NCBI GenBank assembly: GCA_018257865.1
Contig: JAEUBA010000057.1
Span: 1 to 64,000, forward strand
DNA: 64,000 nucleotides
Reading direction: 5' to 3'
Source: Stereocaulon alpinum
Lineage: Eukaryota; Ascomycota; Lecanoromycetes; Lecanorales; Stereocaulaceae
Shown here: positions 1 through 10,892 of the stretch, one piece after another
How positions within the stretch are numbered: the stretch's first letter is position 1
Layout of the letters: each line of letters opens with the position of its first letter
Position numbers and translations under genes: made by a program
The notes under the pieces: model-generated
What the model was told of the DNA's origin: nothing
The model's input: the letters and a program-made list of their open reading frames with translations, nothing else
Database searches by the model: none

Positions 1-105
1 TACTATACTTAGCTCTTAAGGACCCTACTATATTCTTCTATATCCTTCGACTTTATTATAGCGCTACGCGCCCTATAGCTTTCTTTAACCTTTACTATAT
101 TAATA

Positions 106-138
<33 letters not shown>

Positions 139-1840
139 GGAGGAGAGTATATAGCCGTCCCGTAAGGGTTTGAGTTATTAGCGCTAATTAGTAGTATTTA
201 TTAGTATTTATAGTAGTACCGGATTTAGCTGTTTAGTAGTTTACTAGTTAAGGATATAAGAAAGGGGGGAAGCTATATATACCGCCTAGGAGACCTATAC
301 TTATATAAAGAATTAGATAGTATAATATCCCGCTAGTTGTATTAGATAGACTTACTTCTATCCTTATATATTTTACTTTAGAGGGGAGCTAACCCTTTAG
401 CTTATAATTATAGTTATACGGCGCTACTTATACTAAAAGCTCGCCTAGCTACTTAGATAGGGGCTATCCTTTTCTAAAATATACCTTCTAATTTATAACT
501 TAGTATATCCTTCTCTTAGTCCTATATACCTATAACCCTAGCCTTCCCTTAGGATAGACTGCGCGTTAGTCTTAACTAGTAGATACGTATTAAGCGTATA
601 TAGATATTAGATTTTTTAAATTAATAGCTATAGTAGGTATTACCTATACTCTTTACTTATTAGGCTAAGATACTATACCTAATACTAATTCTTACTATCT
701 AGTCTCGATTATAGGGGAGGTATAATAGTTATAGTAGAGTTAGGGTAGGTATTATCGTATTACCTAAAAAACTCTATATAGAGTTCTTAGTAACTACGCG
801 ACGTCTTAATATTATTTAACCTATAATATATTAGGGGAGATATCTCAGCTTTAAATAGGTATTCAGGTTCGTAGCTAGCACCGCGTATAGGTATATCTCT
901 ATCGCTGGCCATAGAGGCCCCTATAGTATCTAAAAAGATTACTATAAAAAAGGATATTCCGCCGCCCTTTAAGACTCTTCCTTAGTGTAACTAAAGAGCG
1001 CCTATAAGAGGTTTATAGTAGCGACGGTAAGGTAGGGGCCTAAGTAGGATATTCGCCCTTTAGCTACTACTATTAATATCTCTTTTAGTTAAATCTAAGC
1101 CTCTTATAGCGCCTTACTATCGCCTTAGACCGTATTATTATTTTAATATTTTTATAATATTTAGGTATAGCGGAGGCTTTAACGAAAAGTTATATATATT
1201 AAAGAGTAGTATAGAATACGCCTAAGTTTCTAATATTAAAACTATCTAACTAATTAACTAATCTTTTCTATATAGTATTCCTCTATATAATCTCTAGCCT
1301 CTTATATATTTCTAGCTTAGGTAGATAGCTATTACTACTACTAAGGCTACTACTATTAACTATAGGCCCTCTATAACTAATATATATATTCCGTAGTCTA
1401 TCTACTAAATCGATAGCGCTTACTACGTAGTACTAAGGCGCTACTAACGTATAAGGACCTCTATAGTAATACGTATATATATATCTATAGGTATATATTA
1501 TAGGCGGGCCTTACCTACCGCTAGCTAAGGCGGAGACTTAGACTATATAATAGCGGGGCGGAATTATAACCTACCTAGCTACTTATAGGCGTAGGATAGT
1601 ATATAGAAGTAGGGCGGAAGACTTATAAGACGTTAGGATTACTATAGGAGGTAGTTAGCGCAGTCTATAATTTAGTTAGAGTAGAGATATTAGATTACTA
1701 AATATACGTATTTCTATACTTTAGTAGCGGCGACGTTATAGCTAGCAGCGACGATCTAAGACGTTTTAAATAGACAGTAGTAGTAAGATCTATAATTAAC
1801 TAATTATTACGCCCGTAGGATAGGTATAGTAAGGCCTATA
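1..1840. repeat. RIP-degraded AT-rich repeat (dead transposon remnant)
   Basis: Directly seen: CpA and TpG dinucleotides are almost absent while TpA is in great excess and CpG persists, and no reading frame of useful length survives on either strand. This is the signature of repeat-induced point mutation (CpA to TpA), which acts on duplicated DNA in Pezizomycotina. The parent element cannot be identified because every frame is full of TAG and TAA. The depletion ends rather sharply near 1840, where CA and TG dinucleotides return. A 31-base G run lies at 107-137. This is probably heterochromatic sequence at the edge of a transposon island or contig. Confidence 0.85.
107..137 (+). repeat. G31 homopolymer followed by a purine (AGG) tract
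   Basis: An uninterrupted run of 31 G residues, followed by a short GGA/GAG-rich tract to about 147. It sits within the RIP-degraded block. It could form G-quadruplexes, or its length could be a sequencing or assembly artefact. It does not resemble the TTAGGG telomere repeat. Confidence 0.9.
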
Positions 1841-2340
1841 GGCAGTATAGTTGAAATTTCGAAAAGTTAGTGGGGGTGTCAGTTGGAGATGGTCGGGGTT
1901 TTGATGGAATGGTTAACATGCGCCGCCGTACGCGCTGATTGGCCAGCTTAGAGACACCCTGGCAGGGCCTCAACTGGGCATGGTATTGCGCTATCACGCG
2001 CAGATTGGCCAGCTTAGAGGCGCCCTGCGGGGGCTTTAACTGGGCCTTAGTGAGGCGCTCTACGGGGGCCTTGCGACCCGGCAACTCTCGCTAAGCGGCG
2101 TTGATCTGGGGGAAGTTCAACTTACACTAGGCCTCGGGGACGAGTCCCTAAGGAGGGGGATAGTTGTAAGGGGTAGATACGCTATAAGGACCCTAATAGG
2201 GGCCTTCTAGGTATCGGACCCGATATCCTTGACTTTTGCCTCTTCTAGGTGGCCTAGGGGTAGGGCTCTGGCCCGGAGTTCCTCCCTTACAGTCCCAATT
2301 ACGCATTTTCTATTATATAAAGAAGATATTCAAGTCTTTG
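1841..2340. repeat. Non-RIP segment with two copies of a 66-bp direct repeat
   Basis: The segment following the RIP block regains normal CA/TG content. Two direct copies with a 66-bp offset start at 1937 and 2003 (shared core gattggccagcttagag) and differ by a few substitutions. On the minus strand they lie in one open frame (1836-2084) as a 22-residue tandem repeat with cores KPPQGASKLAN and RPCQGVSKLAN. The exact 22-codon period suggests remnants of a repeat-bearing coding region, possibly from a mobile element, but no domain is recognisable. Nothing else is seen up to the next gene. Confidence 0.5.
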
Positions 2341-3141
2341 TTAGACTGCTTCCTCACAAATCTGCCTAGGTTTCTGCGGTTCCTTGAAGAGCTTAATAGA
2401 TACTTCAAAAGTGAGCTGACCGTTGGGAATACTCCATGACCTTTCCGAGACATACGCTATACGACAACGTAGTAGGAAAAGAACAAGGTGAATGAGTCTG
2501 CGATATTGATCAGCGTCAACTTCCTTGAAGAGCACAGCTCTGTGAACCACTTACCCGTTAATTAACCCCAAACCTAACCCAAATACAGCCAATATGTTCA
2601 CTGGTAACGTACGCCACCTACCAGCTGGAAAATCGCTCAGGCCCGAGACACTGAAACTAATTGCGACCAAAGCTATCAAGACATCGAAGAGTAGATTAAG
2701 CGCAGTTGGAGCCACATTATGATCCCTTCGTAGGCGACTCATGTTGTATGCTGATATGAGCACCGAGAAGGCTGCCTACGAATTGTAAGTAGCGCAATTG
2801 GTGAAGACTTGGACGACGAAGATCAATACCGAAATTAGAATTCCTCTCATACCATCTTCGACCTGCGAACCAAGCGACGAGGAGTTGTTGATCCATATCA
2901 TCATGAAGGCTAATATAATGGTGACTAATGACAGTATTGACGAGGACAAAGCCAATGCTACTAGGACATAGATGATCCTGGACGAAAGGTTCCTAAGTGG
3001 AGAGGAGATCTGATCGGAGGGCAGCATAGGAGTCGACTCGTCAATCTCCGCCAGGTCATCATTCCTTTGGTCTGTAGGAGGCGTATGGGGAGCTATGGTA
3101 TGCTCTGTTGATCGTTTCTGAGCGGCTGCAATTTCTGCCAT
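2341..3141 (-). CDS. Small tetraspan (MARVEL-like) membrane protein
   Basis: The best model has three exons: 3141-2830, 2775-2622 and 2537-2341, giving 220 aa. The N-terminal ~45 residues are polar. Then come hydrophobic segments near residues 50-80 (LVALALSSSILSLVTIIL), 96-115, 120-140 (ALNLLFDVLIALVAISFS) and a last one in exon 3 (IHLVLFLLRC). This layout is typical of small fungal integral membrane proteins of MARVEL-like topology, whose function is mostly unknown. An in-frame TAG at 2776-2778 forces a choice: a 54-nt phase-0 intron (2829-2776) ending in that TAG, which I prefer because it yields a normal-length second helix, or a nonsense mutation. The donor of intron 2 (GTAGGT at 2621) is one of two close candidates. 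Confidence 0.45.
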
Positions 3142-5569
3142 TGTGCTGATTGTGAGTGTGAAAAGGTGGATGGGAGTGAAGCAGGGAAGAATTAACGGAC
3201 AGATCGACTACTTGAAGGTACGGTGAAAGGCCACGTTTTCACCCGAAGGATTGAAGGATCGCGCTAGAAACACCGAAATATGCGCCACCTCGTCCGCTGC
3301 CTTCAGGCCCTACCAACGAAAGGTTAACCGCCGTCCAGCACAACACGATGGTTTCATTGAAGGATGTAGCATCGGACTGGTTGACGATGTACAGGAAATG
3401 CTCTTTGCTGGCAGACAATACTTTAGAAGAGCGATCCGCGACCTTAGCCAGCGTTTGCGAGAAAAAGCCCCACACAATTGAAAAGCTTCATATCTACTGA
3501 GCGTCAAATAGGCACCGAGACGTCTTGCTAACAACGACTAGAGTTGTTCCAGCCACATATACAAGGTCTAGAGAGTGTGTAAGTCCCGAAGCCTGGGTTT
3601 GTTGTCCGCGGGTGACTGCTGGGTCCTTCACTATTGGAGCCTTACCATAACGCTCCCATCAAGTTAACGTACGTGCAAGTAAAGAATTTCGACTGGAAGA
3701 TGACTGCTAAGGGTCGAAATGTGGGATGCCAATACCAGATGTACTGGGGTAGACTCGATGAACGGGGGGTGGACCCGGTGGGGTAGCATTTGCTACTGAC
3801 CTATTTTGATAAAACGACTCCTAGGCTGGATATCGCCACGCTTCGCTTCACGGTCTGATCAGCTGTTGGGACCCTCCAGTGCCTATCGCTGCCAACAAGA
3901 AATAGCTACATCTGCCGTGGCATTGAACTTGCTTTACCTTTGAGCCAGCTGCCGAGCACCGTTCCAATGTAGACGTCGAAGCTAGAACTGGATGCTCTGG
4001 TGATGGCTTTACCAAGCCGTAAGAGTCTCCCACCCTTGCCTCGAGTCCGTCAAATATCTATGCACTCATTTAGTACGTCTCACCACTTCGCTACCGCAAG
4101 CCGACGAGGTTTGCCTACGTGAGACTATCGAAGAGACGTCCACTACTCGCTGACTACCCCAAAAAGGCCCCTTTTCCTGAGATCGCCCACACAATGATCA
4201 AGAGGGCCTGCGCTCAGCTACACACTCCACCGATCCTACGTTACTCTGCGCCTTAGCGACCTCCAAAGCAATATACACACCTGTTCGGTATCTGGGGGTT
4301 GGTGAAAGACTTGGACGCTGAGCATCTCATGGGTCTAAGCAGACAACAATATTACGAATGCGTTGAAGCGGTAGATCGACCTGCGAGGCCGCCTTTACAA
4401 GCTATACCTGCGCCTGCGCTAAGTGTAGTGCTCCTTCCTTCCTCAATGTGGTGAGATACCCGGGTCAGCTAGGAAAAGTAAGAGAAGGGCTATAAAATTA
4501 CGAAATACCTGCGTTTCTACGACCGTCTTATCATGAACTAGGCTGTTTCCGAGATCATCTCAAGCTTCAACGACTTGCCGACCAGCATCTACATCAGGTA
4601 TTGTTGGGCGTGGACGCTCGCCTACAGGGCACAGGGTCTACAGGGCACAGGGTCGCCCTGATGACCAGCTGCTGGTACTGGTCAACAGCCCAAGGTAGGT
4701 ATGTGGATGACCCGTGCTCATCCGTCATATCATAACGTTCTGACCGCGGCCAAGCTATACGCTTTTTAGTCATACGCAAGAGTTGTAATAGTCTGTCTGA
4801 AGATCTCTAATAGTGACGAAGGAACCTGCTGTAAACGGGCATGGCGCGGGCTATAAGGATTGCTGTGTGATGTGATTCCTAATGGTGACACTGCCTAGGA
4901 ATGGGTTATTCCAGAGGACTAGCCGTCTTACCGATTCGTGCTCTGTAGAACGAACTCAATATCAGACTAGGGTTGGACGGTTTGATGACAATGGCGGAGA
5001 CCTGAATGTTCTTGGCTCTATGGATGAAGCACTCTGCTAATGATATAGTCCGACATCGCTAGCAGCCTTTGCAGCCGGTCCATGTGTGTCAAAGTATGTC
5101 CTGACTCGACTCCGTTGGGTTCAATGTTGTCATTCCTAATCACCGAGGCCACCTCGCGATCAGCTAGGGGAGCTCGGTCTTGAGCGCCTACCTTACAGTA
5201 GTGACTAACAATCTCTCCTATTGATCCAAGCATACAACCGAGCCTCTTTTTCCGTGAATACAGGAGGTAGCGTAGGATTTCTGGGGACGCCCGACTTTAT
5301 GAATACTCGAGGAAATACAAGGCAGATTTCCAGCGCGTTCACTCCGGGATGATTGATCTGCACCCCCAAATCTCGCGATATAGATCAGAAAAGATGCTTT
5401 CAATTTATGTGCTAGAGAAAGATTAGGTGCTACAGTGTCTACCTTGACCAACTGCGAAATGTTCTCGGTGAAAGCGAGAGACTTTTAGATAACGCCCGAC
5501 ACCTCGCTCAAATCAAAGGTGCGATGTAATTCCGCCAAACCAGTAGAAATGCCCCATTCACGCTATCTT
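3142..5569. other. Gene-poor interval, nothing supported
   Basis: Only short, uncorrelated frames with no recognisable motif. Two adjoining minus-strand frames at 5018-5451 are mildly protein-like but lack splice continuity, so I do not call them. A short direct repeat, ctacagggcacagggt, occurs near 4622-4650. Confidence 0.5.
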
Positions 5570-6248
5570 CTAGCACTTTTGTCTGATCTTAGGGACGAAA
5601 AGCAACCAGGGCATGAGAGCAACCGCGGACCACATAGCAGCCTTCTCCCACGGTCGAGATTTGACCGAACCCTTTTCCGCAGCGTGGGGTTTCTGCGCTT
5701 CAAGAGGAGCTGACGGCTTCAAGATGCTTTCGTAACTCGGTAAGCCATAGTTCTCGAAGGCATCTACTATGGCATCTCCCGATTTGAGAGCCTTGAATGC
5801 CTGTAGTCCAGAGGTCAAGGTGGTTATATCGGAAGGCTGAATCTCCGTCTGCTTATTTATCAGGTCCTGCACAACGAGGGTGTCTTCCATAAGACGCATC
5901 CCGTTCTCAAGGTCGTCCAGTACTGTTTTGTTTTCGGCGAAAAGCGCAACGGCTCTAACTTTGAAGTAGTAATGTTTCGCTTGTCGAAAATCTATTGAAA
6001 GTAATGTCAGGACTTGATGCTAGGTAGAGGTGAGTTCAGAAGCCAGAGATAAACTTACCTTTTTCAGTCAGCTCGCCCGTCCTCGCCTTGTAGAAAAAGG
6101 CGAGGAGTTTCTTCATAGCGTGTCTGTTCCTCGTATCGTGAATTTCTGGCATTGCATCGAGAGCGAGTTGGAGGCTGGTGTGGATACCACCGAGTATGAT
6201 CGGGATCATGGTGGCGGCGACAACGGGAATACTGATGGGGTCTGCCAT
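5570..6248 (-). CDS. Hypothetical protein with hydrophobic N-terminus, 203 aa
   Basis: Two exons, 6248-6059 and 5991-5570, joined across a 67-nt intron with a GTAAGT donor and a CAATAG acceptor. The phase-1 join keeps the frame and gives 203 aa. The N-terminus (MADPISIPVVAATMIPIILG) is hydrophobic and resembles the start of the fungal N-terminal domains found on NLR/STAND and HET-associated proteins. The middle is helical and charged. A second hydrophobic stretch (AAMWSAVALMPWLLF) lies close to the C-terminus. No catalytic motif is visible and I do not recognise the family. The gene structure is well supported; function is unknown. Cell-membrane association is inferred only from the hydrophobic ends. 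Confidence 0.6.
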
Positions 6249-7929
6249 TGTGTCTGAATTCGTCGCAGACTGGTGGAATTCTCGATTGATAGGAGAGAGA
6301 TGGAATGTGCGGAAAGTGAAGGACTATTCCTGATACAAGAATCTTTCTGATGGTCTTATGTTCTAGTATGAATGGTACTGGATCTTGAAATCGCTTTGTG
6401 GATGCTCTGTCTGTTGGAGTCATTGTGGAAGATGAATGGTTTATTATATATACATTAGCTAAGAGTCGCAAGTATCATGTACAGACGTCTAATCATATAC
6501 ATATGCATGGAAGCAGTCTAAGATCTGAAACACTTCGAGAACATCGTTATCAGCTCAGTGCACATTGTAAGCAGCCACAGATCAGATGCAACATAGATGG
6601 AGTGATTGGTGCCTTGCGGGCGAGAGGCTTGACGGGAGGCGGGAAGTGCACCTGAAATAATTCCAGCCAAGCTTATTCTTAGCTTTCCATACATACGTGG
6701 GTATCGCTGGTGGGGTTGAATCTATTATTAGAAACGCCAAGCCTTCGTGGGCGTTCACTCTATCTGCGTCTGACGCGCTATTGTATTAATTGCGACGCCC
6801 ATTGAGCTGGTGCTACTGCACATTGCCAAAAGAGCAATGTAATCAATGTAAATAGAGAATGGGCTGCGATAAAAAGGGATATCTTGAATGTGTGGTAACT
6901 TTCATGGCTGTACCTCGGTCTGTAATTAGCAACCTGGCCGAGGGCTAGGGCTGCTACCCATAGCTACGACACCTTGCCAAATTACAAGTGATGGTTCGTC
7001 ACATAAGGGTCTAGCCTCATCAGTAATCTCGACATTGCATCTCGACGATCGAGAATTTCATCCTAAAAGCTGACCTTCATCAACAGCAGTATCCCCAAAT
7101 ACCATCCTATGTCGCTTTGATCACCGTCAGTGAAGATCTCGAGGTAGACTGCCGAAGCCCACATGTCTCATATCATACGACTTCCTCGGCTCAACAGGAG
7201 GACCATATCCACATCTTCAACGCTGCAACAAAACTTTATCTATCTAGTGCGGCCATCAATAGCCCTATTAGCTTCCATGGCGGATAGTACGACGCAAGAG
7301 AACATAGCAGGCAGGCTTGGACACGGTGGGGCGTAGTTAGAGAAGCAGACAGAATGCATCACACTCGTTGAGTCACTTATGACTGATGGACAGGGAGTGG
7401 ACAAGTTCGAAGTCGTGTGGCCATCTATGAACCGTAGTGTCAAGATCGAGACAATATATTTGGGCAGAGAACTTGTCGGATATTGTCAGATTGGCTTGGG
7501 TCTCGGCAGAGGTAGCTGGGCTCAAGCAAGAGAGACTTGTTGTGGTAAATACGCCGTTGGTTATAAAAAATGGGGAAGAGACTACTGCTGATGCGATAGA
7601 AGCACACAAATTATAGAGAGTAGCCTGCTTATGTTCTCAGAACGAGCATGTGAACCAAAGTCTCAAAGGGGCAAGGCCTTCAGCTAATTATCAGTCACCG
7701 TTCTCACGTGTCAAGGACCGGAGAATATATCCAACAGACGCTAGATAGCTCCTTCACACTAGCTCATTGTAATACTTACACTTCGATACAGGTGGACAGG
7801 TCCTTGCGTCTGCTTTGAGTTCTTCTCATCTCATTCGCTTACCAGCGGAGCAATAAATTGTACTCAAAGACTACTATTTCAGGTCAGTCGCCTTTGTTCC
7901 TATATCGCATTCATTATACTTACTGATCT
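6249..7929. other. Intergenic interval, nothing supported
   Basis: Short frames only, with no domain or consistent splice pattern. The first few hundred bases presumably hold the promoter of the minus-strand gene that starts at 6248. Confidence 0.5.
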
Positions 7930-8986
7930 TTGGAAAGCCTACTCCGGAACTTCTACAACACAGCCATCGTACCAGAAGCAGCCCCCGAGAGGACTGACCA
8001 CGGCGACATTGGCGTGTTGGTGGACGACCCATCAACAACTTTGAGTCAAGCCAAGCTCTTGGAAGCCTTGGACGCAAAGCAATCCATCAGAAAGGGTCGG
8101 ACCAGCTCCTTCGCCATCCCAGTCCCCAGCGAGTCAGACAAGTAACACAATTAGACATCCACAAGTGCAAACAAGGCTGCCATGAGTGGGAAGTTATGTT
8201 GTATTCATACGGAGGTATGTGGCACATTATCAGGGCAACAGTCAGACGGCATGGCTTGACACTCAACCAAACCGGCTTGCATAGCGGGGTCACCGTGCAA
8301 AAGGGCGAAGTGAAGAGGGAGATTTCATTGTGGTTGACAAGCAGTACGCAGGTGATGATGAGGTTTCTGGGATTGGATGCCGCACAATATAGCTCAGGCT
8401 TCGACACTCTCGAATGGCTTTTCAGGTGGTGTACCAGGTGCCGTCTGTGCCGAAGAACCTTTTTCCGGAAAGAAGCTGAGGCAGTCAAAGAACTGCAAAC
8501 CTGAAAGAAAGGACATATGTACCGTGCTTTGCCAACGCGTGGCTACCGCAGCAGCCCGGTTTGGATGGGGAGCCGGCATCAGAACCACTTAATGAATCGA
8601 CCCTAGTTCAAGAGACATTGACCAAGTTCGACAAGAGGGCAGCATATGCCAAAATGCAAGCAGATCTCATGCAAAAAGCCTGGATTGACACCGTGTGGAT
8701 GACTATCTCGACTTCGTTGAAGCTTGAGTTGGAGGTCAAAGAAGTCGGCAAGGCAATGAAGGCGCTGAAAAGGTGTTTAGATTGGACCGGGCATATTGCT
8801 ACATTGCAAGTAAAACGTAGCCGGGCACGACCCGTGGATAAGCTTCCAGCTTTAGATGGGCAGAGGGTGAACCTGTTATCAGCTTGGGCTGGGGATCATT
8901 GGCAGGAAGCGGCGAGACTCGATAAATCTAGACTAGGTTGGAGTAGGGATAATAGCCTTGGCGACCAATATATATACAAGGGGTAG
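7930..8986 (+). pseudogene. Decayed copy of an uncharacterised fungal protein family
   Basis: Protein-like sequence continues across three reading frames. 7930-8145 contains GDIGVLVDDPSTTL and then FAIPVPSES. After a shift near 8143-8150, another frame gives CHEWEVMLYSYGGMWHIIRA and FLGLDAAQYSSGFDTLE, ending in an in-frame TGA at 8502-8504. After a second shift near 8525-8535 a third frame gives WLPQQPGLDGE up to about 8986. No splice sites explain the shifts, so this is a pseudogene with at least two indels and one stop. The stop lies where a basic residue would fit, as CGA to TGA would give. GDxxVLV faintly recalls the GxxD-type motif of nucleotidyltransferases, but the link is weak. No ATG is seen at the 5' end, so an upstream exon may be missing. 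Confidence 0.6.
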
Positions 8987-8990
8987 CTTC

Positions 8991-10892
8991 ACCTTGTCCT
9001 GAAGCCGCGACTTGCATCCCATATGCTACAATGTGAATATACCCTCAATAGCAGGTCTATACCTTTAGATCGACATATGCTCCTAAGCCATTCCAACAAT
9101 CTTTGATCCCTCAGAGACTGCCATTGCTGGGCTTGACTCCAGCTTCAGATCGGAGGGCAGGGTGGATCGCGTTACCAGACATCTGAGGGGTCAAAGGTCT
9201 GCTCGCACCACTCTTATCCGTATTGTCAGGCTAGGAAGGTGCCGAGAATTTAGGGGATGAGCCATAGTACGATACTCTCGGAAGAAGAATATACATCAGG
9301 CTTCACTTAGTGTTTATCACGAAATCGAGTACCAACCACCAAGGATTCAACAGGGTAGGGATCCATTTCTTCTACTCGGTGGATCCGAAGGAAGGCAGGC
9401 CGACAACTCACTCTGATCGGAAGAGTAGAAGCGTTTGTTAAGGAAATGAGAGGAGTCTCCACAATCAATGCTGGGACGGTTAATGCTGTTAATCGGTGTG
9501 GCTGGGTTTCTGGTTAGTTGACCCCACCTCGGTTTGGTGCGGGCGTACACAAGATGGCTGCCTAAACGGTATATATTCCACGAAGTACTTAAAAGCTCGA
9601 TGAGCTCTACCTCCTACCCAAAATAGGGTGAATGGATCTGTACACGTCTGTTTAAAGCCAATCCAAGGGCTTTGTACACAATTGAATGGCATTTGCAGTA
9701 GAAACAGCTGAGAACGCCGCTGGCCGAGGTCGCCGCGCCAATCGGACATCGCTCTGCAAGGTGCTTCACTGACTTTCCTGGAACCACAGCAGACCCGCTC
9801 CTTAATGAGGGCAGGCACTTAGCCTGCATTGCAGCGCGTAACAAAGCAGCAGCAAGCCTACCGAGGCATACCTGGCAGACCGTCCCCATATCGCTTCTTC
9901 GGGGTTGGGCATGGGGGTCTATCCAATGACTACGAGCGCTCGGGCGCGTTCCATACGTATTGATCACAATGCATTCCGAGGCTCTTAACGTTGTCCAAAG
10001 ATTTGGCTTGGACCCTCGTGTGTCTCAGAAACAATTCGAACGCTGGTGGCTCGCTACCGAGACCGTGTATTGGGAGATTCGTGGACAACAGTGCCGAATA
10101 ATAAAATGACTCGTGTTTAGGGCACAACCTCATTCAGTGCGACGCCCGAGATAGGAGCGGTTGCCTCCGCTACTAATTCTAGCGCAACTTTGCCTGCAAT
10201 CGCAATTACAATAACAAGGTGCGGCGAACGAAGTCCTCTAGCATGATGCCCTATAGTACGATGGTGGGTCGCACTTGCAAATCAAGCAGTATGCGATGTT
10301 TGTTTGCCTTTGGCACTGTCACGGGTCATAGACATAGACCTGTTGGCGGGTCAGTTGCAGCAAGAGCAAGGGGTCGCATCGCATATCTAGTGCTGGGTTG
10401 CCGGATGGGGAAGGTATTTGTGTCTGCGACGCGTTTGCATTTCCTGTCATCGCGCGAATACGGGGCAGCTTCTGCTAGTAGCAGTGCTGCTGATGCTGAT
10501 CCTAACAATCGACTTTACATCCCCCATACAACCATCTCCGCGCCATATGCACCATCCACTGGACAATCTGTCTTATCGCTCGGCTTGTGCAACATTTCTG
10601 GGCTAGTATGCGGCTGGCATGCTCCGAGTTATCAACGGGGATAACCTTTGGGTTCTTGGCAGCCGCCTATTGGTCGGGGGCATGCTTCATTTGAGTTCGC
10701 TTGGTCCGATGCGCATAGAATCGGTCCCGCAGAGTGAGTGATGGAAGAACCATGCCAATTTGATGTGCATGGAAGATAAGACATTAGGACGATGTGCGAC
10801 TTCATAAGGAGGGGTTTAGACTGCTGTGTCAAGCATGGTGCCGGCTACTTAATTGACTGGAATGCCACCCAGAATCAATTCTGTCCTCCACA
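8991..10892. other. Intergenic interval, nothing supported
   Basis: The longest frame here (10219-10644, plus) has a composition like random translation: Ser/Arg-rich with no motif and no flanking exons. The last ~200 bases should contain the promoter of the transporter gene that follows. Confidence 0.5.

Noticed and set aside
107..137. Poly-G as telomere
   Set aside because: No TTAGGG units; a pure G homopolymer inside a RIP block is not telomeric.
5018..5451. Two adjoining minus-strand frames with mildly protein-like sequence
   Set aside because: No shared phase-consistent intron, no recognisable family, poor start context.
9347..10133. Series of minus-strand frames of 67-117 codons
   Set aside because: They overlap one another out of phase and contain no domain; no consistent exon chain could be built.
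10219..10644. 141-codon plus-strand frame
   Set aside because: Ser/Arg-rich with no motif, no splice partners, and overlapping frames on the other strand of similar quality; looks like chance.
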